From the NCBI GenBank assembly GCA_003586115.2, contig QVOM02000126.1, positions 8,028,056-8,092,055 of the forward strand: 64,000 nt of DNA, written 5' to 3'. The stretch is from Salvator merianae (taxonomy: Eukaryota; Chordata; Lepidosauria; Squamata; Teiidae). A program made the position numbers and the translations under genes. This document shows, piece after piece, positions 20,587 through 32,415 of this stretch. Each line of letters opens with the position of its first letter. Positions within the stretch are counted from its first letter, which is position 1. Below the pieces are notes generated by a model. That model was given only the letters and a program-made list of their open reading frames with translations. It ran no database searches and was not told where the DNA came from.

Positions 20587-21343
20587 ACTGTAAATCAGTT
20601 TCTGTCTGTATACTGGAAACAAGCCAACGAGACTTCAAAAGGGAACCCCACAAAGAACTGATGTTTGATGTGTGTGTTCTTTTATTGGGATCTTTATTTT
20701 ATTTTATTTCATTTTCGTCCTTATAATAGCGAAAGTAATATTCCAACAGCAAAAGTGCAGCAGATGTAGCATGTCATGGATAATGGATGGAAGTAATTTA
20801 ATGCAAGTGGTCTTTAATTTCATTGATCTAGTATTGTAAAAGAATTTTTCCTTAGCAATGGGAGCAAATAGGCTTACGTGTTGGGATTATTATTTTCTAA
20901 AAGCCAAGCCTCCCAAGTCCAGATGGAAAGGGGCTTGCTTTCAACTGTTCTGGAACAAAGACAATGAGACATTATGTAGGTTGTGAGCATTACAAAGAGT
21001 TTAAAAGATCTGCTATAGGATTACACTCAAAATCTAATTTATATTAAAGAGCTCACCAGCAGTGGAGGTAGCTTGGAGTGTGAACAGGTTTTGATCTTCT
21101 GTTTCCATAAAGTAACATCGAGGTGGGTCACACACTTTTCCTCACCACTTTTTATAGTATCAGACGATCTTTTTCAAACACAGATTGACCAACCCAGGCA
21201 GAAAGCTGTTTTGTTCAAGGGCAGATCAAAGAATGAATATTAGGCCAACCTTTCTCAATTGCTTAGGACAGAGAATATTTGGCCGTGTTGGAATCCAACA
21301 GTGTCATTGTCAGTTTATTGTTTAGTCTTTTGACCGTATCAAT
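19843..21343. other. Intergenic DNA with (TA)n microsatellite
   Basis: No gene recognised. A (TA)n tract of about 36 bp lies at 20547-20582. The stretch ends at a GGGCC-type element. Confidence 0.45.
20547..20582. repeat. (TA)n microsatellite
   Basis: Uninterrupted alternating TA of about 36 bases. Confidence 0.95.
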
Positions 21344-22018
21344 GGGCCTGTTCGCACTACAGCGGTAGACCGTTCTTAGGCGCTCGCTGGAACGGACGCT
21401 TCGCACTGCCGCGGGCGCGCGCCTCACCCGATCTGAACCCAACCTCCCCCGATTCATACCTGATGTTGGGTAAGGCAAGACAAGTAATTGCTTGTCTTCA
21501 TCCCGACTTGCGCGATCGAGCAAAGATCGGGGACGGTGCTTTCACACTCCCCTCGTCTTTCGTTTCCTGTCCGTCGCCCTGACGTCGGCGGATGTAGTCG
21601 GTTTCCGCATGCGCCGTTCCTCACTACAAAGACGCCCGCCTGCTTCGAAGTGTAATTCGTAAGCGAGGACGAAGCTGCATCCGGTTCCCGCTGTCTTCGC
21701 AACGTCTTTGTGATCCGGCCCCATCCGCCTATCGCCAAATGCGAAGTCGGCTCCGCAGCTTCGGAGCGTGGCCGCGGAAATGATGCCGCTAGGAGAGAAC
21801 GCTCTGCCAATGGCGAGCATTGGAGGGAGGGACGTCCGTGCGCTGGTGTAAGAGCAGGTACGGACCTGGTGCTGAAGCATTCACACTGATGTGGCAGCCA
21901 GCTAGCTTCGGGTACGGTCTACCGCCAACGAGTGCGAATGTGCAGAACCTCTCCTCATCTGCACTGGCCCAAAGCATGCTAATTAGAACGTTCTGCTTGC
22001 CTCAGTGCGAACAGGCCC
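21344..22018. mobile_element. Long CpG-rich GGGCC-type MITE, copy 1
   Basis: Perfect ends GGGCCTGTTCGCACTA and CAGTGCGAACAGGCCC. The 675-bp interior closely matches the copy at 46039-46703, including CGGCGGATGTAGTCGGTTTC and GAACCTCTCCTCATCTGCAC. The interior is rich in CpG and partly palindromic (CTCCGCAGCTTCGGAG). Flanking triplets are AAT and AAA. No transposase frame is present. Confidence 0.88.
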
Positions 22019-22105
22019 AAAGTTACAAATAACAACATAGAATCATAAGATATAAGTGTAAAATCATAAATCGAAAGGACAGAAACATTATAATTATCTA
22101 TCCCC

Positions 22106-22304
22106 CAGCAGCAGCCACCGGCTTTAAGCCCAGGTGTTCACGCCCCGCACAAAGTGCGCCACGGCTGTTTGCAGGGCCACCGGGCTTCCATACTGCCGCA
22201 GCAACCTGCTGCAGCAGTACGGAGGCCCAGAGGCCCCGTGAACAGCCATGGCGCGCTTTGCGCAGGACGCAAACACCCAGGCTTAAAGCTGGTGGCCGCC
22301 ACTA
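22106..22304. mobile_element. hAT-like palindromic MITE, copy 3
   Basis: Starts CAGCAGCAGCCACCGGC and ends GCTGGTGGCCGCCACTA, with a perfect 8-bp duplication CTATCCCC on both sides (22098-22105 and 22305-22312). The interior has inverted blocks GCACAAAGTGCGCC/GGCGCGCTTTGCGC and TCCATACTGCC/CAGTACGGA. Confidence 0.92.
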
Positions 22305-22493
22305 CTATCCCCATCCCCCTTTCCACGTACCACATTCCAATGGATGAATAATTTCCAAAATCGAACAGCCTTAGCAAAAATCAGGGCTACCTTATATGTC
22401 ACCTGGATGTTTTCTCCCTGAAGAAAATAAATCAATTTATATTCTACGTTCCAATGATTCACCTTTTGTAAATGCCCAGATCCAACAATGCCA

Positions 22494-22690
22494 TATGAAC
22501 ATAAGAGGAACCCTGCTAGATCAGGCCACGGCCCATCTAGTCCAGCATTCTGTCTCACACAGTGACCCACCAATTGCTTCTGGGCATCTCAAGCAGAAGA
22601 CAAAGGCAAAATCTTCACCTACTCTTGACTCCCCGCAAATGGTTTTACAGGCATCCTGCCTGTCTTTCCAACTTGACCTCCACCGGATTG
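22494..22690 (-). repeat. CR1-like LINE 3' UTR fragment
   Basis: The plus strand starts GAACATAAGAGGAACCCTGC, the reverse of the family's tail, then CAGGCCACGGCCCATCTAG, down to TCTTTCCAACTTG. It is only the non-coding 3' end, in minus orientation. Confidence 0.8.
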
Positions 22691-23670
22691 AGGAAGTCTG
22701 CACTGTTCAGAACGTCAAGCTGTGCAGGTCCAGTTGTGCAATAGCAACAAATAGCTTACGCAGCTAAACTGGGATGGCGGCAGGGGAGGGGTGAGACTCT
22801 GAGTGGAGTTTTGCTTTTGAATTCTCCAAACTTCATTTTGGTCCACTGCAGTTGAAGCTTGCTCCTCATGCCCCTTCCTCCCCCCATTTTGCTATGCAAA
22901 TGATCCCCTCAAAACTGAGGTCAAAGGAAGCTTTTCATTGAAGTCTTGCAGCCCCTTTCTAGCATGCAGCAATAACAGATGCTCCGTATCTGTACCTGTT
23001 AAGGTACCTTTAGCTCATTGTTTCTGACAAAAAGAGACCTGAGGTATATTTGGTATGGAGCCAAACAAGGTAGGATCCATGTGGCATGGAAAAAGTGCCT
23101 GCATCCTGCCATAGATGGGTGGTACATTCTGTTGGAGGCATCCTTTACACAGAGTGAAAACAACTCCTGAGGGTGCTTGCCACTATCCTCGTTCTATTCT
23201 ATCTTCTTTCTCTTGCTATTTCTCAGTGCAAAGTTTTTCCAGCTGTACATTACTACAGGAAAGAGCAGCACTTTAAAGAGCCTGTTCATTATTTGCAGTG
23301 AAATGTTTTTATCTCTCATGATCTTGTCTTTATTGCCTCCTTCTTCCCTATGGTTGTTCTCCTTAATTCTCCAGCACACTACCCAACTATCTACTCGAGC
23401 CAAAAAAAACACACCCCAAATTCTTTACTCCTTCCATTTCTTCAACCTTAAAGACCTGAAATAGGGAGATTGATAGCATATTGTGTGTTGGTTCACAGCA
23501 CCTTAACTTCATGGTTTCTAGTACATTTTTCATCCTGTTTTTAAATACGTGTGCAAACCACTTTGAGGTTTTAAAAATATAAAGAGGTATATAAATGTGT
23601 CAAATAAACATGCAAGACAACTGGGCTAGCCTAGAGTCCCAGGTGCTTCAGAATGAAGGCAAGGCATTCT
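22691..23670. other. Unassigned intergenic DNA
   Basis: No gene or repeat recognised. T-rich around 23185-23330. Confidence 0.4.
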
Positions 23671-24305
23671 CTAAGAACATAAGGACATAACTGGAGCCTT
23701 GCTGGACCAGGCCAAGGCCCATCTAGTGCAGCATTCTGTTTCACACAGTGGCCCACCAATTGCTTCTGGGCATTCTCAAGCAGAATAAAAAGGTAAAACC
23801 TTCACCTAATCTTGACTTCCTGCAAGTGGCCTTTAGTGGCATCCTGCCTGTCTGTCCAGCTTGGAGGCAGTACCTAGGCATCCATTCTAATAGCCATTGA
23901 TACACCTGACCTCCCTGAATCTGTCCAATCCTTTCTTAAAGCTATCCAGGCTGATAGCTGTCACCACCTCATCCAGTAATAAATTCCATGGACCGATGAC
24001 CCTCTGGATGAAAAAATACTTCCCCTTGTTGGTTCTAACTCTGCTACCCATCAGCTTCATTGAGTGCCCCCTGGTCCTAATGTTGTGTGACAGAGAAAAT
24101 AATTTCTTTCTATCCACCTTATCCATACTGTGCACGATTTTATATACTTCAGTCAGGTCTCGTCTTAAACACTGTTTTTCAAGGCTGAAGAGGCCAAGAT
24201 GTTGCAGCCTGATTTCATAAGGAAGGTGTTCCAGCCCCTTGATCATTCTGGTTGCCCTTTTCTGCACCTTCTCCAGTTCCACAATACCCTTTCTGAAGTG
24301 AGGTG
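23671..24305 (-). pseudogene. CR1-like LINE 3' end, longest copy
   Basis: The longest CR1 piece in the window. On the minus strand it reads VELEKVQKRATRMIKGLEHL, then RLQHLGLFSLEKQCLRRDL, YKIVHSMDKVDRKKLFSLSH, GKYFFIQRVIGPWNLLLDE and the SFKKGLDRFREV end, in one open frame, followed by the usual ~220-bp 3' UTR ending in a CTTATGTTCTTAG tail. This is the C-terminal quarter of ORF2 beyond the RT core. Continuous frame suggests a relatively young copy. It is 5' truncated. Confidence 0.88.
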
Positions 24306-24386
24306 ACTCTGAATTCAAGTGCCAAAATCTCTTTCTTCTGGCATGGCTGTGAAAATGGCAATAGGTATGTAGAACTGCTACTGTCG

Positions 24387-24609
24387 GGCTGTGATCAGAT
24401 ACAGCAAAAAGAAGCATCTCTGAGGGGCCTCTGAGGCGGCTCAGAGACATCAAGGTGGGAGTGTTCACACACCAGTCTGCCCTCTCCCCTCTCCTAAACA
24501 TTCTGTCTCAGAAAAGGTGGATTAGAGGTGACTTGGGAATATGAGGGGCGTACACTACTGTCTCTGAGGCACCTCTGGGGTGCCTCTTTTGTCGTGTCTG
24601 AACACAGCC
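24387..24609. mobile_element. GGCTGTGATCAGA inverted-repeat MITE (family E)
   Basis: The left end GGCTGTGATCAGATACAGCA and the right end GTCGTGTCTGAACACAGCC are inverted repeats extending about 40 bp (AAGCATCTCTGAGG against CCTCTGGGGTGCCTC). 223 bp, no coding capacity. A target duplication is not evident. Confidence 0.65.
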
Positions 24610-25488
24610 TTGGAGGAGATTCACCTGCCCCCATTGGCTTCCGGATCGCCCTGACTAGGATTTTGAAAATCAGTGGAATCTGGATTCTGGACTCTGTGAG
24701 GGGAGCATACTCTAACCTTACTTTATTGAAGGAAATCAGGAGGGGGCTAATCTGTGTCTCACCGAACATGTTTACTGTCCATATCTGAGGTCACGACAAA
24801 TGTTATCATAGAGGTCAAATCCTGTGACCATAGCAGCCTTGTCTGCTCACACAAGGAATTTCCTCGTGCTTCTGACCAGTCTCATGAACTGTCTCTTCTC
24901 ATTGACACATGTCTTCTGGAACTTCGGCACTCCATCCATTTCATGTGTCAGGCGGAGAGCAACCTGATTCTTGATGTGCAAACACGATAAAAGTACACAG
25001 GGATTCATTTATTCACGAGTCCAACAAACACACCCTTCTCCCTCAGAAGATACACCAGGCTTCCGCCCCTCAACTTTTAGCTGAGCAAATGTTCGGAAAT
25101 GTTTGGAAAGATTCCTTTTTGAACTAGTCTCGCCCACGATTCTTTGCCAAAGTGACCATTAGCAAAAGATCATTAGGGGTGAGTTGTTTTTGCTGATTTA
25201 AAACTGGCATATGTTGATAGACATGTCAAGGCAGTTTACAACAGTAAAATAAAAGCACTTGTTTAAAAGCACGCTCAAGCAAAAGTTCCCAAAAAAGGGA
25301 ACTTTTCTAAAACTTGCAAATATGGATGATTCCGGATGGCCGGTATACCAGACCAGCAAGTGTACAACTTAATTATACTGATTTTTAATCAGTAGTGACG
25401 TTAATCGTGTATTTCAGTTTTGATCTGTGATCCTAATAAAGACTTACTTACTGCACTAGGTGCCTTTTTTCCACATGGTGCTCCCATC
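24610..25488. other. Unassigned intergenic DNA
   Basis: No gene or known repeat seen. The open frames are short and motif-free. Confidence 0.4.
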
Positions 25489-25491
25489 TTA

Positions 25492-25939
25492 GGGCCTTTC
25501 TGCCCTACCTGCTTGTGATCCAAAGCAGGACGTCTGGAACAAGCTCTGGATCGGAACACCACCTGCATTGCCGCAGCTTGTTCCAGTCCAACCCCCATAT
25601 TAACCCTGAATGTTGCGGGAGCCTCAGAGCTGGCTTCCAAAGCTCTGGTGGCCAAGAACAAAAGTTCCTGACCTCAGAGCCCCTGGGAATCCATTACAAT
25701 GGCACAATAAGGTGCCCTGCCAAAATGGTTCCCCCAGTAAACCAGAACACAGCGCAGGCCTTCTGTACACCTCCGTGATCCAGATTTTCACCCGCTAGTA
25801 TGTCAGTAGACCTCAATATTGAGGTATAGTGGCGATCCGGATTTAAGCTCTCCAGATCCAGACTATACTCCATCTGGTGCAGAAGGGAGGCCCCTGGATC
25901 CCTTCCTAATGCAGATCTGAAGTAAGTGCAGAAAGGCTG
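25492..25939. mobile_element. GGGCCTTTCTGC MITE with TTA duplication
   Basis: Starts GGGCCTTTCTGCCCTACC and ends TAAGTGCAGAAAGGCTG, flanked by TTA on both sides (25489-25491 and 25940-25942). The interior has inverted GATCCAGA/TCTGGATC-like blocks. It is related to 4714-5170. Confidence 0.7.
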
Positions 25940-25942
25940 TTA

Positions 25943-26695
25943 GACTGCACCAGAGATTTGGAAGGGAGTCTCCTAGAGTTGCCCTATGGTTGCCAACATG
26001 TCTGAGGATGAGCCCTGCTGTCTGGGCCCGGGGATCTGGTGGTGGGGTTCTCAGTTGGCAAGTAGTCGACAGCTCCCTGTGGTGGGTCCAGGTGCAGGGA
26101 GATGGTTGGGAGCTGACCATGCTTGTTGCTGTCCTTCTTGATAGCTGTGGCCGTGGTCCCTTGGTTTCCAGGGCTTGGAATCATCTTGCGCCCAGTATCA
26201 GACCATCTGTAGACTCCGCATGCGGGGAGAGTTTGGATGGCCCCCTCCCCCATGCTGGCTCCATGGATGCACCCATCTCTGATCCCTGGCTGACTGTCTC
26301 ATTTGCACGAGTGGCATTTCCCTCACACCGAAGATCCAGAAGCTGCAGGGCACTGACTCAGAGCTTTGCACCCTTGCCACCTGTCCTCCTGGACACCCCC
26401 CCAACAGTAAGGGAAGTGGGATCCATCCAGCCCCCATCAGGGCTTCATTGGAATGGAACCTCAGGCTCTGCTTCCCACCTTCTTACCACGGGTGTTCCTG
26501 CACAGCTCCTATTCGGTTCCCTGTTGGTTGCTACTGACCCTGTGTTTCCCAGCCCCTGGTTGCCACTTGTGAGCTGCCACTGGCCCTGGAGCTGAAGGGA
26601 GATGTCAGCATCATTTGGTAAATACCAGGTTGGGAAAGGCTGCTTAGGACCATAAAGTACTCAAAATCAACTAGGAACATCGGGTTCGCCAGCTT
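25943..26695. other. GC-richer stretch with a chance open frame
   Basis: A plus-strand open frame of 201 codons (25990-26595) runs through here. It shows no recognisable domain, has low-complexity Ser/Pro composition, and is mirrored by long frames on the other strand. I see no splice or promoter context and do not call a gene. Confidence 0.3.
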
Positions 26696-26699
26696 GTGG

Positions 26700-26976
26700 C
26701 GAACAGTGGTGCAGAAGGCTAAGGCACTGATCTTTCAATAGGAGGATCAGAGTTCAAGGCCCCTGTCTGCCGTGTAGAGGGGATGAGCGCCCTCTACTGG
26801 CCTCTAGCTCCAGCCAACCTAGCTGTTCGAAAGCAAGTAATTGCAAGTAGATAAATAGGGAGCATCACATTGTGTGATGCAGAAGATAGATAGACGTAAG
26901 CCTTCAGGCGAAAAATAACCTTGTAAGCCGCTTTGAGTCAGCTTTGGCCTAGAAAAGCGGGTATAAAAACCAAGTT
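26700..26976 (+). repeat. Sauria-like tRNA-derived SINE, copy 1
   Basis: The tRNA-like head has GGTGCAGAAGGCTAAGGCA (A box) and GAGTTCAAGGC (B box). The middle reads GCGCCCTCTACTGGCCTCTA. The 3' end reads TTGTAAGCCGCTTTGAGTC, then a TATAAAAACCAAGTTC end close to BovB/Sauria tails. It is followed by a (TCC)n microsatellite tail. Very similar to the copy at 40168. RNA polymerase III would transcribe it and a partner LINE would mobilise it. Confidence 0.82.
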
Positions 26977-27009
26977 CTCCTCCTCCTCCTCCTCCTCCTC
27001 CTCCTCCTC
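26977..27009. repeat. (TCC)n SINE tail
   Basis: About 30 bp of CTC/TCC repeats directly continuing the SINE tail, followed by GTTCTTCTTCTTT. Confidence 0.9.
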
Positions 27010-27029
27010 GTTCTTCTTCTTTCGGGGAC

Positions 27030-28190
27030 ACACAGATACATTTGGGATTTTGAGGTCTTTGTTGTGGCGGGGTGTGTTCAGAACCAGTTTGTGCTGTTCA
27101 CACAAGCTGCAGGGCTGTCCAGAGGCAGCCATTTAACTGGAAACGGTGGGGCAACAGCAGAGGTGGGAGGGATACCGATAGGTAAGGCGTGTTTCATTGT
27201 ACAGAGCAGGAAGGAGGTAAACAGAAAATAATGTTTTGGGATATATGGTGACCTGGTATTGAAGCATTAAAACTGTAAGAGATGAAACCTTTCCTGAACA
27301 AGAATTCATTTTGAAACGTTGCAGCTAAGCCTACCTGTGAGATACCTGGTTGTCTGATCCAAAGCCAGCGAAGGGTCCTGGGAAGAAAAGGTGGGAGATA
27401 GTATTGGTTCTTTTTTTTTTTTTCTATTTTGTATTGTTTTCTTTCACTTTTGTAATTGGTTCTATAGTTTCTTAATTTTTAATAAAATATATATATATAT
27501 ATATTAAAAATACTATACTTCAATCCATAGCAGGAGTGTCACTAAGCTGGAATGGTATTCTGGCAAAGAAAACAAGATTCCGCCCCCATATGTTGCAGAC
27601 TCAGACCCAAAACACATACAGACTGCATCAATAAATGAACTCCAAGCTCAGCAGCCAGCCATATCGAGTCAGCTGGTCTGCTCTACTGCTGTGATTCCTG
27701 GTTCTTTTCCAAAAGGCCTCTCACTCAATGCTACCTACACCTCTTAAGAACATAATCAAAGCCTCAGTTGAAGCCACATAAATGATAGGTAGGACGCTAG
27801 GATTTAAAATAGGAACTTTAGTTTCTTACCAGCCGAGAAACTGGAAGCTGAGATCACGCAATCTTCAGAGCCAGCGCAAGGGCTATCTTGGAACAGCTTC
27901 CAAGTGTGGAAAGCTGCTTGGACAATAGGAGGGATCCAGTGGCTGGGATCATCCTGCTTGGTCCCACTGTACTGGGGCTAGTAAGGAAAGTGTAGAAACA
28001 GCTTTTATTTGCACCAGAAGCTTGGGCCAACCACCCTTCTATTCTCAGCAGCAACGGTCGTGTGAATCTGTTTTGCTGGAGTGTCAGGTGCACTGATGGA
28101 GCATTTATTTATTTATTTAAGAATGTATATCCTGTCCCAGGGTGGGTCACAGTAATACAAAATAAAGGGCATAAAGTATTCTTTTGATTG
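27030..28190. other. Unassigned intergenic DNA
   Basis: No gene recognised. Contains a T-run near 27410 and a (TA)n patch at 27487-27508. Around 27850-27930, ATCTTCAGAGCCAGCGCA resembles a block in the 7934-8370 element. Confidence 0.4.
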
Positions 28191-28195
28191 CACCA

Positions 28196-28652
28196 GGGCT
28201 TTCTTACACTTTCCACCATGGAATGTTCTCAAGCAAACATTCCAAGACGGAACAGACCTTGCAGTGCGGCACCCATTTGCACTGCGAGGGCTGGAATATC
28301 CTGGCAGTGGGCTTCTGGCACTCGCAGTGTGAATGTGAGTGAATGATAGTGGCCAGGAAAACATCTGGCTGCTGCCATGGCAACCAGGGACACAGTGCAA
28401 TTGTGCAGCTTCAGCTGCACTGCGCTGCACCGCACTGTGCAGTGTTCGCACCCGTGAGAAGGTGTGAATGCTGTGACTGGGAGCAGTCCAGCTGCTCCTG
28501 GTACAGCTGCACTGCACAGTTTTGTGCTCCACAGCAAGTAGCGATCGGGAGCAGCTGTAGCCCACTCCCGCTTGTGAGGATCTCCGCAAAGTGTGGATGT
28601 ACCTCACTAGGGAGCATCTGCACACTCACTAGTGAAAAGTGCAAATAGGCCC
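28196..28652. mobile_element. GGGCC-type MITE with subterminal hairpin
   Basis: Left end GGGCTTTCTTACACTTTCC, then a hairpin CCATGGAATGTT...AACATTCC. Right end AAAAGTGCAAATAGGCCC. Interior blocks (GGCTGCTGCCATGGCAACCAG, GAGCAGTCCAGCTGCTCC) are shared with 799, 37797, 48303, 49751 and 62203. The flanking triplets do not match. Confidence 0.78.
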
Positions 28653-29735
28653 AAAGTGCAGTTCAACATACCAAAAACATGCCTCATCCATTCCTGCCCC
28701 TCCCCTTCCACAGCCTCACCATTTCCACTTAGCTGTCTGTCTCTGACCATGACCGCATCTCATGCCATTTGTGCAAATTGTGCAAACTCTCCCAGCAGCC
28801 ACCCAGTTTCTGAGCTATCTGCTCAAGTTGTCTGCCTTGGGTTGATGGCATTTTCAACACTTCCAAGCACTGCAAAATGATCAGTCCTTGTCTGCAGTGT
28901 GGGAACCGTGTGCCAGAGTGGCCCAATAGGGAGGCACAGTCTGCCGCAATAAACTTTGAGAGTAACAAAGGATTCATCAGAATGTTTGTTTCCATAAACC
29001 CAACCCTTAAAAGCACTTGTGGCAAAAAAAGAAAAAAAAGAAAAGAAAAAAGACCCAAGCCGATAAACACGACTGGCTGTAGACCGACCTGGCAAGCATT
29101 TGCAAAGTTCATGATTTGGCATGATCCGAATAATGCAGGATTATAAAAGTTCCCCAATGCGGGGAGGGGTTCAGCTCCGTGTAACGGCCACAATCGTGTC
29201 TGGGATACTTTCCCATTTATAATCACTCTTTCGCTCCTCCGCCCATCACCTTTCCCACTTCCACGATAATGCTGCCCTTGTCTGCAACCACCCTCGGAGC
29301 ACCTAATTTTATTGGTTCAGTCCGAATTCGTTGGGCTGGCTGTGAATTCCTGCTCGTAGCTAAACGGTTCTGCAGAGAGTGGATGCATTCATAAGGAGCC
29401 AGCCAAGGCCCTCGCTTGCTGCTTGAAATCCACTGTGAAACATTACACAGCCTCCAGGCGGAAGCTTGGAAGCGCAAAGGTTTTTCAGAACGTGCAAGCG
29501 TCACAAATGGGCTTTGTATATTTAGGCACTCCTAAGAGGACAAAAGCTGTATTGAATCCTGACTAAGGCAGTGCTTTCCTTAGAGAGCTCGGGATGCAAT
29601 GGAGGGCAGATTTGTTCTCCTGGTCAGTCACTGGGGATTGCCCACAGAGGTGGACAACCAAAGGAAGCAAGGAAGGAGGAATCGTCTGAGCTTATGCCAG
29701 GGTGTAACAGAATCAGGCCCCACCCAGACAAGTAC
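28653..29735. other. Unassigned intergenic DNA
   Basis: No gene or repeat recognised apart from an A/G-rich run near 29022-29055. Confidence 0.4.
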
Positions 29736-29737
29736 TG

Positions 29738-30120
29738 AAACGTGGAATTATCCCTGGGCTATGGTAGGATTGCCACATGGATCTGTGGCAATCGCAACAT
29801 AGCCCTGGGAAAAAAAGGGGTGGAATCCTGCCTTATTGCTATTTGGGAAAAGGGAATGCTCATCACGAGTTTTCCCCAAATAGCAAAACAACTTACCTCT
29901 CTGGACTCTTGCTTTCGTCATGGGCCCTGAAGAAAATGCCCCCCACTTGTGCACACCACCAAAGCTGGTGATTGTGCACACATGATTGCACACTTCCGGG
30001 TATTCTGCTTCATCAAAATACCCGGAAGTAGAGGCCTCGCCACTGCAAGAGCAAGCGTCCAGACAGGCGAGTCCTTGCTTGTGCTTGCCCCGTGATGCTA
30101 CTCTGCTGTTTGGTAGGGAT
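29738..30120 (+). mobile_element. ATTATCC-type DNA element (family F), second copy
   Basis: Matches 12425-12797 in reverse. The left end GGAATTATCCCTGGGCTATG is followed by AGGATTGCCACATGG and its near inverse TCTGTGGCAATCGCAACATAGC. Further inside, TGCTATTTGGG and CCCAAATAGCA are inverted, as are CTTCCGGGTATT and AATACCCGGAAG. No protein is encoded. Confidence 0.6.
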
Positions 30121-30218
30121 GGTGAAAGGCAATTATGGGGTCCAAGATCCAAACAAGATCCCGTATTTCCCTCTCACTATCTGGAGGCATCCTCAGTACT
30201 GTAGGGGCCCAGTCACAC

Positions 30219-30934
30219 CTAAGTTTTAATCTAGCTTTGGTCCACTTTGAGGCTGAGGACCTGTCCACACTTAGAACAGTATAATGTTCTAATCAGCAGG
30301 GTTCGGGTCAGCCAGGATCAGTTACGGTGAGGAGTGTTCACACATGCCAGCACTGGAACAGTTCATAAGGTGACCAGCAGGGGGAGCAGTGCGAATGGGA
30401 ATACACTAGTTAGGTAGCTGGGTCCCGACTTGGGTCCAAAACAGCCACCAGGGTCCAGACCCCAAAATCCAAATGTGGGACCGAACTGTCTGATGGCACC
30501 TGAGCGGCCACGCAGTCCATACCCTGCTGCCATTCCACACCAGGAAGTGGTGCAAACTCACCTTTCCTGATCTGCACCTGAGCATGCAAGTCAGCTTCCA
30601 GACAACAATTTTCTTGACCAGCCCTATTCAGCTTCAGGTGAGCATCAGGTGGGCTTCGGTAGGTTTCAAGTCAGCTGGGGATGTTTGCAGGTGCGAATGC
30701 TCCGTTTCAGCGAGTGTTCTGGAACGTTCTTCTTCCTAAGTGCGAACAGTTAGCCCCGAGAGAACACATCAGTGAAGTAATAAGAAGTTTTCTTTCCCCA
30801 TTATCTAACTCAGAAAATCCACTTTTAAGTTAGATAATATGGAAAGAAAATGATTAGTCACTTTGCTGATGTGTTTCATCAATCCAAAAGTGGACTGAAG
30901 CTGGATTAAAACTTAGGTGTGACTGGCTCCTTGG
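30219..30934. mobile_element. CACCTAAG-type MITE (family C), interrupted
   Basis: The left arm GGCCCAGTCACACCTAAG and the right arm CTTAGGTGTGACTGGCTCC are inverted repeats. The internal TTATCTAACTCAGAAAATCC block pairs with TTAGATAA. Between the left arm and the rest lies the GGGCC-type element 30252-30757. A clear target duplication for family C was not found. Confidence 0.7.
30252..30757. mobile_element. GGGCC-type MITE, CAGCAGGGGGAG subgroup, copy 3, GAG duplication
   Basis: Starts GCTGAGGACCTGTCCACACT and ends CTAAGTGCGAACAGTTAGCCCC. It is flanked by GAG (30249-30251 and 30758-30760). The host sequence with one GAG joins ACTTTGAG to AGAACACATCAG, as in related family C copies. The interior is the same as at 8761 and 11898. 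Confidence 0.82.
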
Positions 30935-31639
30935 ATAACTTCCCGGGACTAGAAAATGAATCTGACAGTTACTGTATTTTATTTGACCTCCCTCCCTTTA
31001 GATAACAGACGAACAAACAAAATAAGGACTCGCTGACTTGGGCTCCTTCCTGATCTGTTCCCTTTGACATCTGATCAGCTGCTGCAACTTTTACCAGAGG
31101 CCATGCGCCAAGATAGGGTACAGATGTGTCCTCTGACTCGCATTGTTCTCCAAAGAATTGCCTTTCCTAAGCCAACATATGCAACTAATCATTACATTTG
31201 GAGAAAAAAGGAGGATTGTTTAGTGTGTCCCCCCCCCCCCGCATCCTTACAATAATCTCCAATCAGGTGTGCCACTCAGCAGCCAAAAGCAGGGATTTTT
31301 GTTTTCTACTCCGGAAGGAAGGAGAGAGCCGTGAGCTGCAACTGACAGATGGAGAAAAGCAGTTATGATGCCCAGTGGGGTCTAGCCATGGGCGTGGGAG
31401 GCAGACAGAAGCCAAAGTGACTTGTGTGAGCTGCAGCTGGGGCAGGAAGTGTGGCAAGCAAACTCTGGATGCTGCTTTTAAGAAAGATGGGAAATGGCCC
31501 TGGAAGATGTCTGTTTTCAGCTCGTCCCAAGAGTGACTTGGTTAGAAACCAAACCAGTAAGTTGCCTTCACTCTCCTTGTCTACCCACATGGGGGAAGGA
31601 ACTGGAATTTCAAGTATCTGCAGGGCTGTCACAGTGCAG
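30935..31639. other. Unassigned intergenic DNA
   Basis: No gene recognised. C-run of about 10 bases near 31231. Confidence 0.4.
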
Positions 31640-31922
31640 ATGGACTGACCCTGTTTCACTTACACAAGAAGGAAGGACTAGAAACAACAGGATGAAACTT
31701 CAAGGGAGTAGATACAGATTAGATATGAGAAAAAACTTTCTGACAGTAAGGGTGATCAGTCAGTGGAATCGGTTGCCACAGGAGGAGGTGAGCTCTCCTC
31801 CGCTGGAGGTCTTCAAGGAGACGCTGGACAGACACCTGTCTGGGATGTTTTGGTGAATCCTGCATTGAGCAGGGGGCTGAACTCCATGACCCTGGAGGTC
31901 CCTTCCAACTCTAGGATTCTGT
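31640..31922 (+). pseudogene. CR1 LINE 3' end (ATTCTATG-type tail)
   Basis: The frame encodes GRTRNNRMKLQGSRYRLDMR, NFLTVRVISQWNRLPQEE and VFKETLDRHLSGMFW, then stop: the canonical C-terminus of CR1 ORF2. A short 3' UTR follows (GCATTGAGCAGGGGGCTGAA, CTTCCAACTCTAGGATTCTGTG). It is 5' truncated as usual. The same subfamily is inverted at 41117. Confidence 0.88.
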
Positions 31923-32415
31923 GTAGTCATCCCTGGGAGTAATTTCCAGTGGATGTAAGGTAAGCTGACTCCTTGGGCAGTTGGACAGCCCAGGAGCCTC
32001 TCTGGGGGCAAGAGCATTTGATCACACCACCCCAGGGACATCCAGCTATTTGGACGCCCTGCTCCTGGATCAGTAAAGGCGCTTGGGTGAGCACAGACTC
32101 TGTGCCTCTTGCAAACTGACATTAGACGCCAGTGGTTCTGGGAGAAGCTGTTAGGAACAGGCCAGACCCCCCAAAATGTGGGTTTGGATCCACTACCTGA
32201 ATTTTTCAGTTAGTTTCCTTCCACTTATTGACTTCTGCTTGCACAGTTTCCATTTTTAAAATCTGCCCACAGTGCTTTATATTTTGAATGAAGGTTTTAG
32301 GTATGGCGTAAGTTCACAGAGCTTCCTATTTTACAAACACAGCAATTTTAAATTTAGCTGCATAGGAGTATAGCTCTGTTTCTCCAAACTGTAGCTGCTT
32401 CCAGACAGCTCTTAC

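Noticed and set aside
25990..26595. 201-codon plus-strand open frame
   Set aside because: No domain, low-complexity composition, long frames on the opposite strand as well, and no splice or promoter context. A chance frame in a GC-richer patch is enough.
26700..26780. tRNA gene at the head of the 26700 repeat
   Set aside because: The same head and body occur at 40168, so it is a SINE promoter.
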